From: Nematostella vectensis
Lineage: Eukaryota > Cnidaria > Anthozoa > Actiniaria > Edwardsiidae
Reading direction: 5' to 3'
NCBI RefSeq assembly: GCF_932526225.1
Contig: NC_064038.1
Location: 14,784,474 to 14,848,473, forward strand
Length of the DNA: 64,000 bases
Shown here: positions 54,927-64,000 of the stretch, piece after piece
Layout: every line of letters begins with the position of its first letter
How positions within the stretch are numbered: the stretch's first letter is position 1
The notes under the pieces: generated by a model
What the model was told of the DNA's origin: nothing
The model's input: only the letters and a program-made list of their open reading frames with translations
The model's database searches: none
Program-made: the position numbers and the translations under genes

Positions 54927-56490
54927 CTGTACTTTAGCCACTCGTGTGTGCCCGTCTTGTCTAGGGTAGGTTTCCACGATTCTTCCTACAGGCCAGCGAC
55001 CTTTTGGGAGATCCGGATCCAGTGCTATCACTACGTCTCCTTCCTTTAAGTCCTTCATTTCCTTAGTACACTTCGCTCCTGTGTTCAGTGTTGGGAGTTA
55101 TTCCCGTTGCCATCGCGACCATACCTTAGAAATAATCGCGTGGACCTTGCGCCAGCGGTTGCGTGGATTATATGCCGCAGTATCCACAGTTTCAGGAGCA
55201 AACCGTCCCCTCATCTGTCCATGAAGGAAGTGATTAGGGGTTAAAGGAACGTTATCCCTGTGATCTGCAAACTGATATGTTAACGGACGAGAGTTGAGTA
55301 GACTCTCAACCCCGGTACAAACAGTAACCAACTCTTTATCTGTGACATCATTTCCAACCTCTGCGTAGAAGGCGTGTTAGCCGCCTTGACAATTATCTCG
55401 TGTGCCCCAACGAAGTGTGGAGCGCCTGGCGGGTTGAACCGCCACTTTATTCCCTTCTGTGCTGTAGCAAGCATAACATTGTCGGTGTCAATCTGACCAA
55501 CAAGTTCCTGGAACTCATTAACCGCACCAACACAATTGGTGCCATTGTCACTCACAATCTCCTTTGGCAACCCTCTTCTGTTCGTGAACCTGTTCAACGC
55601 CCTTAAACAGCTGTCTGTGTCGAGTCCCCATGACACCTCTAGGTGTACGGCAGTCTTCGATAAACATGTAAACACACATAACCATATCTTGAGTCGGCTT
55701 CGTCCGCGCCCCTGGATAGTGATAAATGTACCCGCAAAGTCTACCGCTGTCTGGTCAAACGGACGAAGTGAGAAACGAAGTCTCACCTGAGGAAGCGGCG
55801 TCATTACCTGAGTGGCGGTTTCGTTTTTCTGCTTCTTACACTTGTTACACTCATGCTCCCACTCTCTGATCTCTTCACGCCTATCACTGATCTGCGATAA
55901 GATAAAGTTCGACCCTACACTGTGATTGGCCAACTCATGATAGTGCTTGACTATCAATTTGGTCACCCAATGTCCCCTTGGTAATATAATAGGGAATCTG
56001 ACATCATAAGTTAGCTCGTCTGCAAAACGAAGCCGTCCGTCACAGCGAATAACCTCCTGCTCATCCAATCTAGGACACAACTTGGCGAGTAAACTCTTAC
56101 TTGGAAGTTGCTTCCCTGTTGCGAGCGCCTTGTACTCTTCGGTAAATGCTTGGCATTGAGCCAGTCGTATTATGCCCTCCTCCGAATGACTGAGTTCCTC
56201 CGGGTGTAGTTCGCGTCCAATCAGCCTGTCCTGTAGGTTTCTCATGTTGAACACTACTCGCCGTACTCGAGCATGTAAGCGCACTAAGCGTGTCCAGCTT
56301 GAGAATCGTGTAGGCTCAAGCTTCGACTCCTTGTCTACTGATGCTGTCACCTCACTCCCTTCCGGAATCTCTGCATCCGACTAGTCAGCACTCTGCTTAC
56401 ATGTACTTCTTCTTCTTCCTTGCTGCCCGCTGTCTTCGTTTCCAGTAACAGCTTGAGGTGATTTCCTTTCTCCATCTTAGACCACTTTGT
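54927..56490 (-). pseudogene. BEL copy 2 integrase part of pol
   Basis: Frame 56350-55280 contains the integrase zinc finger (CNKCKKQKNETATQVM), core residues in TAVDFAGTFI and VSDNGTNCVG, and a preceding connection domain. A second frame, 55331-55098, continues (LTYQFADHRDN, PNHFLHGQMRG). The C-terminal segment GRWPVGRIVETYPRQDG lies near 54940-54990, directly beside the Ngaro-type junction. Frame shifts at about 55300 and 55080 and others. Confidence 0.8.
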
Positions 56491-56529
56491 CTTGTCCTGT
56501 AACAGCCATGTGTGCCCATGCCACCACAC

Positions 56530-58050
56530 TCAGCTATCCGAAAGTTCCTCTGGAGTTGCACCTCTGGTGCACAGATCCGCAGGGTTTTCCTTGGTCACGA
56601 CATGTTGCCACTGTGAAGGTTCGGTAGCCATCTGGATCTCCCCAATGCGGTAGGCAACAAAGGGGCAGAAGTTCCGGCCATGACCCCGAACCCACCAAAG
56701 AACATCCATGCTATTATAATAAAATGTCACTGACTGCATAGGTATGCCCACAATCTGTGTCAGATGCTGAGTCAACCGTAAGCCCAGCACTGCTCCCATG
56801 AACTCCAGTCTAGGTACCGTCACAGGTTTTACTGGAGTCACTTTACTCTTTGAAGCGATCATTCGACTTGAAGTTGTGTTGTCGTCATAGCAACACACAA
56901 GGTATGCTACTGCCCCATATCCCTGAATAGAAGCATCGACAAAGGTGATAATCTGCTTCTCAACACCCACCTTATTGTCACAAAAACACCTGGGGATCCT
57001 TACACACTTCAAATAAGACAACTGTCCGAACCACTCAACCATTTGTGCAGCAACATCATCCTGGATGACATCATCCCAATCATAACCCATTGCCCAGAGC
57101 TTCTGAAGAATTATCTTCGCAACCACTACAAACGAACTCACAAAACCCAAGGGGTCGAAAACAGTTGCGATTTTTCGAAGTACATTTCGCTTTGTCAACT
57201 GAATGTCAGATGGCACGGCTACCGCAGTCACGGTGAACTTGTCCTCATTGCTGTGCCAAGATATTCCTAGTGTCTTCACTACAGGGTCCTGATTGTAACC
57301 TATCTTCATCTCACTTGCATGCTCATTCTCTGGAATGGTAGCCATGACTTCTGGGGAATTTGAAATCCACTTTCTAGCATGCATCCCTGCCAAACCCCAT
57401 AATCCCCTCAGCTGACCGTAAAGCTCGATGCCCTCTTCGACACTGGCAACACTGTCAATAGAACCATCCATGTAAGTTGACTTTAGCACAGTCTCTGCTG
57501 CCACTGGATATTCATGTTGATATCTTCTGGCATTTTCTTGAGCGGCAAACTGTGATTCCATATGCGCAGAGTTCTTCCCAAAAATAGCTCGACTAAACTC
57601 ATAAACATCTGGCTCTCGGCCAGTGTCACAGTCCCGCCATAGTATACGGAAATATGGTCGATCCTCTTCTTCTATCTCTATTTGCATATACATTACCTTA
57701 ATGTCACAAGCCAAAGCCACTGGATTACGACGGAAGCGTACAAGGACATTAAACAGGTCTTGCTAAAGCTTGGGTCCTGCTCTAATCGTATCATTCAACG
57801 ACACCCCTTCGCATTTGGCTGCACAATCTATTACGATTCCAACCTTCGTAGTAGATTTGTCCAGTCTCACCACCGCGAAATGTGGGAGAAGCCAGGCCTG
57901 ATGGGGCGGCGCTTCATTAGGTGGAACCTTCCGCAAGTAACCCTTTTCCTCGTAGGCTTTTATTGTCGCCTGGTACTGCTTCTGCACAAACTCGTCCTTC
58001 TTAAACTAGTTTGTTCTCTGTGTTTACTAGACGAGACATTGCCATGGATG
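56530..58050 (-). pseudogene. BEL copy 2 reverse transcriptase/RNase H
   Basis: Frame 57720-56530 starts in RT (MALACDIKVMYMQIEIEEED, palm region), passes through a degenerate YxDD-equivalent (YMDGSIDSVAS) and into RNase H (ITFVDASIQGYGAVAYLV; PADLCTRGATPEEL). A separate frame 57987-57763 gives the RT N-terminal fingers (VGIVIDCAAKCEGVSLND). Stops around 57750 separate them. Confidence 0.82.
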
Positions 58051-58589
58051 TGTTGTCTGGCAGCTTCGGTCTTCCATCCTTTCAAGGTATTCCTATTTTA
58101 TCTGCCACTTTCATAGCTCAAGTGTCGCTAAGTTTCTTGATCGCCTTGTTCTCTTCCTCTGTATAAACTCTGTTGACCTGGGAATCGGTACCGTAACTCT
58201 CAATTTCCCAGAACCTCCTGAGTGTATTGTCCACTTCACCACACCCACTACCACTTGTTCTCCTACTATGCAATGTCCGAATGACATGAGCTCGCGCAGA
58301 AGAATGTTCCTTCTCATCCGGTTTCCCTATGCATGTCCAGCCGAGGGGACCTAGCCGAGCGATTGGCTCCCCCGGCTGTCCACGGATATCAGCCTTGAAT
58401 AATGCATATCAGTGTTGTCTACAACAATTAACAAATCTACTAGAAATTTATTAGCTGGTTTTGCGAGTTCACAGTTCTTCAGATGCGACCATCTGTCCTG
58501 AGACCTTAGATTCGCTTCAGTCTTCGACTTTGTAGCTTCCAGTCACCTTGCTAGGGCATGTTTTGACATTTACAGACCTGCTAAACTGC

Positions 58590-60130
58590 CCATTAACACT
58601 CAATCTCTACGGTAGTAGGCATGGATTGAAATGTCTCAACTGCATCATTCAACACATTGACTTGCACGGTTACGTATGACTCGTGAATCCCCAATTTCCC
58701 TGCAACATCCTCGTTTAGAAATGTCTCGTTCGACGCATCATCCAGCAGCGCATTCACTTTGATTTTACGACCATTCGCTTTAAGCAAAACAGGTTGTATG
58801 ACTTCTCGTTGGTGTCCCCTCCCGTGGATTCACAGGGGCCCGGGTTTCTTGCTGGCTCGGAAGCGGTACATCATGAAGTAGAACATGGTGGGTTTTCCTC
58901 CAACCATTCTTCTCACAAGACTTGGATCTAGGACAGTCTGCACCCCGGTGATCACTAGCGAGGCATCGGAAACACAAGTTATTGTTATTCGAAAAACTCC
59001 ATCGATCCGACACACTCAATCCCTGAAAACCACTACAAGACCACACTCCATGATTACCGTTGCAAAAATTACTAGGTTTGGGCATAGCCCCAATAGAAAC
59101 CTCTCTATTACCACTCCCGAACATAACTTGTGCGCCACCACCACCCCTACGACTAGGTTTAGGCTTTTCGGGCTCTCCACTCTTCAAATTCATCCCATGC
59201 AACATTTCTGTTGTTTCCCTGACCCGTACTTCCTCTTTCAGCCAATCTCTCAAACTCAAAACAGATTTCAACTGACTATGCTCTCGCAGCCACCGACTAT
59301 ATTTCTCCACATGCATAACTTCCTTACTAACAAGCTATGCAAAGTTCCTTCTCCCAGCTCGCCGTCTCTGCTCTCTGCTTGAAGTTTGACAACAGTCACA
59401 CGTACCTGATCAGCAAACTTCTCAAAACCCTGAATGTCACTGTTCTCCAAAGGAACAAATCCTTCAAGTTGATCCATGTATGCCTGTATATGTCTGCGTT
59501 GACCACCAAACTTGGTCCTCAATATTTCCTTGGCTTCTTCATACTCCGGTTCAGAAACACGTCCCTGAATTGCCTTTAGTGCGGTTCCCTACAGACTCTG
59601 TCGCAGCCTTGCCATTTTTACGTCTATTGGCTCAACTTCTTTATCGACTAGGCTCTCAAATAGAGCCCAGTAGTCCTCGAAATTTGTCTTGTCCCCCGAA
59701 AAAGATGGCACTTGTAGCTGCGTGAGACGATGACGGGAGAAATCACTAAGTTGGGATGATGGTGATAAAGGGACATGTGGATTGGATCCTTGCACTGAGG
59801 TGTGGAAACTCTGGCCGTCTTCCCCTACAACACCGACAGGCACTGCTTTGATTAGTACGCGTACCATGGTCTCTGATTGCTCCTTCTGCTTTCTCAATAA
59901 CTTGCCGTGTTTCCTGCAGCGTTGCATCCTTATTAACAGAGTCTCCCTTTTGTAGATAAACCCCGGTGAGTTCATCCATTACTACCAGACATCTTTTCAG
60001 GCTTCCCAAAAATGATCAATTTCCTCTTGCACCTTTTCCTTATCAAAATCTTCTTCATTGATTGACCTCTTCAACTGATGTTTTGACTTCGTAACCAATG
60101 TTTTTCGTGACCTTTTGTCGCGTTTCAATT
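58590..60130 (-). pseudogene. BEL copy 2 gag and protease region
   Basis: Protease-like frame 58787-58593 has NALLDDASNETFLNEDVA. Gag pieces lie in several frames: 59316-58780 with zinc knuckle CFRCLASDHRGADCP; 59522-59268 (VPLENSDIQGFEKFADQ); 59975-59589 with LQVPSFSGDKTNFEDYW, the capsid entry motif of BEL Gag; and 60009-59850 (MDELTGVYLQKGDSV). Confidence 0.78.
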
Positions 60131-60284
60131 GGAGTATGATTTTTTCGCTTCGAACTTCCGGACTCTCCGCCTACTGTCCCATCTCCTCTGTTTTATAGCG
60201 ATCCTGATCCCGATTCCGGCATTTCCGACACGTGCTTCTTAGCTTGCGAACAAAAACAAAGTCCAGATACACTCCAAATAAACA

Positions 60285-60500
60285 CTAATACGATAAATCC
60301 GACGACGATAAACGATGAGAATAATCAATAACCCTATGTCCATCCACGCACCACGAAGTTGACGATAAACGATGAAATCCAAGCCCAACCATGGACTACG
60401 AACTCGACGATAAACGATGAAAAACTGACTCCGAAACCCGCCAATAAAACGATGAAATCCAAGCCGAACCACGGACCCCGAACTCGACGATTGGCGAAAT
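60285..60500. repeat. Tandem repeat in BEL copy 2 leader
   Basis: Three to four diverged 60-bp-scale units with GACGATAAACGATGAAATCC, followed by AAGCC(C/G)AACCA, in the presumed 5' leader between PBS and gag. Confidence 0.7.
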
Positions 60501-60768
60501 AATATATCCCTAAATTAATTGTGAGCAAGTCGATTTATAAGGCGGACAAAAACGGCTTCACGATGACAAATATCCAACCAAACCACAGCTTCTTTTTTCG
60601 ATTCGATGACGATGAATCGCGATAAATGTTGAAACCAAGGCCATCCACGGCCTCTGGCCTTCACAAAGTCGAAACAAGATCTTTCTCTGGTCCTGGCGTG
60701 GTCGCCAAATGTTCGATAGGACGACGAAACAATGTTAAACCAACGAAATTCAATAAAACTCTCTCTAC

Positions 60769-61594
60769 TGCTATGTAATAATAAATAATATTGGCCCATC
60801 CAAATGCATCAAGAAAGCACTCCTTATATAATATTAAATATGCAGTATGAAAGATAACAAATGCTTAACCTTGGTGTGAAAAAGCAGTTAAATTTCAATG
60901 TATCTTAAATAACAGTCTAATGGTCAATTCTTATTTCCACTTAGTTACACTATGTATTTCTGTTTATCAAAGCAGCATTCTAACAAGCTTTGACCTTGTG
61001 TATATCACGGATTTGATCTTGAATATATCAAGGATGTAACAGCATTCCAAAGAGTAAGATGCAATACTGCAGTTTTTCATCTACAACAACTGATTATTTA
61101 GAAGAATATATTGAAATTACAAATATACCTCCTTCTCATGCATAACATATTGGTGCACCCACCCTTTGGCCTGTTGTTTATAGAATCCCTGGATCCACCC
61201 ATACTGGCTACTGAAAGCAATGGAGGCAAATCCTTAAATTACTAAAAATTTATTTCAATTTCTAATTTCAAACCAAACCATGTAAATTGACTTTTGTAGA
61301 GAGGAATAAATGAACAAAAAAAAACAAAAAGTCAATCGGGAGTGGAAAAAGGGAACAATATGACTCTACTTTAAAAAAAAATGACTATACTTTTAAAATA
61401 TACATAACAATAATGCAATTTAATAGCCTAACTGTTATAATACGGTTGTCGGCCAATTCAACACATTTAATCTCTTAATTCTCTGACACAAAACTCCATG
61501 CAAAACGCCATGTGACTGTTTAACAACAACACGTGAGCCCGCGGTACGATGGGCTCCTAAGGGGGGAGGGTAGTAACAAACTAATATTATAACA
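60769..61594 (-). repeat. Candidate Gypsy 3' LTR
   Basis: Inner edge TGTTATAATATTAG immediately follows the polypurine tract. The outer edge ...ACATAGCA is taken from TG...CA ends and the point where similarity to the BEL LTR stops. Length about 826 bp. The partner LTR is outside the window, so the outer edge is unproven. Confidence 0.6.
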
Positions 61595-61676
61595 TCTCCC
61601 CCCTCAAATAACAATTCCCAATGTCACTATGAAATAAAAGGAAATAAAAGTAACAAGACTATGGCTCAGTTAATAG

Positions 61677-64000
61677 TTAACACGACTCAATAAGCCTATC
61701 AGGCTTTTGCACAAGTCTTCCTGATCTGGTAGTGACTGGCTGCTTCATAGGCACATCCGAGACTGCAGGCGTCTGTGGCTTTGGCTGATCCGAGACTACA
61801 GGTATCTGTGGAGGTGTCAATGGCTTCACTGGCACACCAGTAAGGACCGGTGAGCTTGGCTGCAGCCGGATTGGCTGGTCTAATGGAGTAGAAATGATGT
61901 GCCTTCTGTTCCTGCGGTAAACTCTTCCCCTGTCGTCTTGTACCAAGTATGACCTTGGTAGTACTTCCGCTGTCCTCCACTGTTTTTCGCTGCCTGTTCG
62001 GATTCTGACTTTCGAACCAGATTCCAGTGGTGGCAGGTCTTTGCTGTTCTGGTTGTAATACGCTGCAGCTTTTTCTTGACGCGTTTTGAGTGCTTTAACA
62101 ACTGTATCAGGGTTCACTGGTTGAGGGAGTAACAGCCTTTTGTGAGTAGGAAGCATGGTTCCTCCGGCTCATCAACAGTTGGACGGGTGATACACCAATG
62201 TCCTCAAAAGGTGTATTGCGGTACTTTAGAAGTCCCTCGAATGGATCCTTTCCATCAGCATCTGCTTTCTTAAGGATACGTTTGGCCGTCTGCACAGCTT
62301 TCTCAGCCGCACCATTCGACTGAGGATATTCAGGTGAACTGGTAATATGTTGAAACCCCCATTCTTTCGCAATCACTTTGAATTGGTGGGTGCTATCAAA
62401 TAAGTTTCTAGTATTACTGTACTGTGATCCATTATCACTGATCACTTGGTCGGGTATTCCATAGCGAGCAAATATTTTTTTCAGGTTGTTAATGATACAG
62501 GTTGCAGTACTTTGACGTAGAAGCTCGATTTCGAAATACTTCGAGTAGAAATCAGTCACTACTAGGTAGGTATGTCCACCGTAATCAAGTAGATCAGTAC
62601 CAACGATCTGCCACGGGAGCCCAGGAATGTCATGAGGCCTGAGAGTTTCTTTTTGCTGCTGATTCCTGAAGGCATTACAGATTCCGCAGGATCGGACTCT
62701 GTCTTTCACCTGTGCACTCATACCTGGCCAGAAAACATAGTCCCTAGCATAGGATAGACTTTTTGACTCACCCATGTGCGCACCACGAATTTCATCAAGT
62801 ACTTCAGCTCTCATCCCTCGTGGTACGACAATTCGATCAGACTTGAATAGTAAGCCATCCTCAACACTTAGCTCCTCCCTGTAGTTAAAATATTCTCTTG
62901 CTAGTTCATCGATCTGTCCCCTGTCTGAAGGCCAACCAGTGAGAACATAATTGATAACGACCTGCGAAGTCTCATCAGTATTGGTACAACTTCTAAACTT
63001 TGACAGAGCATCGTTGTCAAGTCCTAACTTGTCAACAAAGTTGACTTGAACCTCATCACTGTCATTGCTAGGTGTCTCTGGTATATGTATGGGTGCTCTG
63101 CTCAAACAGTCAGAAAGGACTTGTTGCTTACCAGGAACATAGTTGACATTCAAATCATACTTTGTAAGCTTAAGGAGCATGCGCTGTAATCTGGGTGGGG
63201 CATCATTAAGTGGTTTCTTGAAAATTGACTCGAGCGGTTTGTGATCTGTCTGTACGATGACTGACCGGCCATAAAAGTAAGTATGAAACTTCTGTACCCC
63301 CCAGGTAATAGCAAGTAATTCCCTTTCAATGTTTGCGTAATGTTTCTCTGCATTGGTGAGTGTTCGTGATCCATATGCAACTGGCCTTCCGTCCTGCATT
63401 ACCACTGCACCTAAGCCTGTACTGCTGGCATCAGCATTCAAAACTGCCTGTTTGTTATTGTCGAAATATGACAGAACAGGTGAACTACTGATAACACGTT
63501 TGAGCTGTTCAAACGCATTTTGTTGTGGTGTGTCCCATACAAAAATGGCATCCTTCTGTAGCAACTGGGAGATGGGTCCCTGAATCTCTGCTTTGTTTTG
63601 GATAAACTTATCAAGATAGTTCACAGTTCCTATTAGTCGTTGCACCCCCTCTTTGTCTGTTGGTGGTGGCATGTCAATGATAGCCTTGATCTTTTCTGGA
63701 TCTGGCTGCAAGCCTTGTGAAGTAAGCCTATGGCCGACATAACTTACTTCATCCACTCTAAGCTTTACTTTACTAGGATTAAACTTCAGTCCTACCTCTC
63801 GGCTTCGCTCCAGTACCATTGACAGTTTTTCATCCATTTCTGACTGGTCTTGTGCATGTATGAGGAAGTCATCCACAATGATTTCAACTGGGACACCTTC
63901 AAACAGCCGTTCCATCTCTCGCTGGTATATCTCTGGCGCTGGAGCAACTCCGAAAGGAAGCCTACAGAACCGGTACCTTCCCCAAGGAGTGTTGAATGTG
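61677..64000 (-). pseudogene. Gypsy pol: RT (partial), RNase H, integrase
   Basis: The frame is open from the window edge (YRFCRLPFGVAPAPE, RT) through IIVDDFLIHA (YxDD equivalent, VDDF), RNase H (LNADASSTGLGAVVMQ; TDHKPLESIF), the integrase zinc finger (CGICNAFRNQ) and integrase core residues (VGTDLLDYGG; ISDNGSQY; NGAAEKAVQ). It ends at 62107 by a frameshift; the second frame, 62156-61677, carries the C-terminal domain (PLESGSKVRIRTG; VYRRNRRHI) and stops at 61677. A Ty3/Gypsy order (RT-RH-INT) of the kind common in animals. Confidence 0.92.

Larger units (their letters stand above)
48570..60768 (-). mobile_element. BEL/Pao LTR retrotransposon, copy 2, split by a Ngaro-type element
   Basis: Minus-strand BEL element, unrelated in LTR sequence to copy 1. 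The outer LTR end TGTTCGATAGGACGACG is at 48570, and the same sequence recurs at 60710 as the inner end of the other LTR. The PBS-like TGGCGACCACGCCAGGA adjoins it at about 60690-60707. Gag lies at about 58780-60130, protease near 58600-58790, RT/RNase H at 56530-58010 and integrase from 56350 down. Pol is interrupted at 54927/48887 by the Ngaro-type insertion and its last codons (RPITKLVPLE-like) are at about 48810-48880. The 5' LTR is cut at about 60768 by the Gypsy element. Many stops and frame changes: old and dead. Confidence 0.85.
60769..64000 (-). mobile_element. Ty3/Gypsy LTR retrotransposon, runs off the window
   Basis: Minus strand; pol at 61677-64000, polypurine tract GAGGGGGGAGA (61595-61605) and a candidate 3' LTR below it. 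The pol frame is open to the right window edge, so the rest of RT, protease, gag and the 5' LTR are outside. The LTR's outer end at 60769 (TGCTATGT) abuts a BEL copy 2 LTR fragment, implying insertion into that LTR. Confidence 0.85.

Overview
This window comes from an animal genome, most likely an anthozoan cnidarian (sea anemone or coral). The evidence is a rhodopsin-type LRR receptor with many small phase-matched exons and a mosaic F5/8C-LamG-MAM-CUB ectodomain, AT-rich introns, BEL/Pao, Ty3/Gypsy and DIRS-type retroelements, and a hammerhead-ribozyme tandem repeat of the animal retrozyme kind. The taxon is inferred from gene content; no search was run.

Layout. 1-9902 is an uninterrupted 64-bp satellite with visible higher-order structure, followed by a 50-bp minisatellite (9946-10195). 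10196-13116 holds decayed non-LTR retrotransposon pieces and low-complexity DNA. 13117-23503 is a GC-rich, TIR-bounded, virus-like DNA element of about 10.4 kb with a perfect 6-bp target duplication (GTAATT). It carries a retroviral-type integrase, a packaging-ATPase remnant, a candidate capsid protein, three other probable virion or membrane proteins, a SF1 helicase fused to an HNH-like module, a divergent polymerase-like protein and a small zinc-binding protein. It resembles Polinton/adinto/Polinton-like viruses but I see no canonical protease or PolB, and at least five genes are broken. Two kinase-like exons (23688-24541) and a long CA/CT microsatellite (24963-25850) follow.

25925-48245 (minus strand) is one receptor gene: I could place 17 exons with GT/AG borders. 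The phases match at every junction, with exon sets coding F5/8C, a Cys-rich domain, LamG/pentraxin, MAM, CUB, an LRR N-cap, eight LRRs and a terminal 7TM exon. Its introns contain a young BEL/Pao element (39827-45725, 193-194 bp LTRs, 5-bp target duplication), a 0.67-kb inverted-repeat element and several minisatellites.

48570-64000 is a stack of nested retroelements lying 5' of the first visible receptor exon. A second BEL/Pao (minus strand, LTR starting at 48570) was split near the 3' end of pol by a Ngaro/DIRS-type tyrosine-recombinase retrotransposon (48888-54926, split direct repeats). That element in turn carries a 355-bp tandem array with three type-I hammerhead ribozymes on the minus strand (retrozyme, 50378-51480). 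A Ty3/Gypsy element (60769 to the window edge) appears to have landed in the other BEL LTR. The retrozyme array and the endogenous virus-like element are the two most notable objects.
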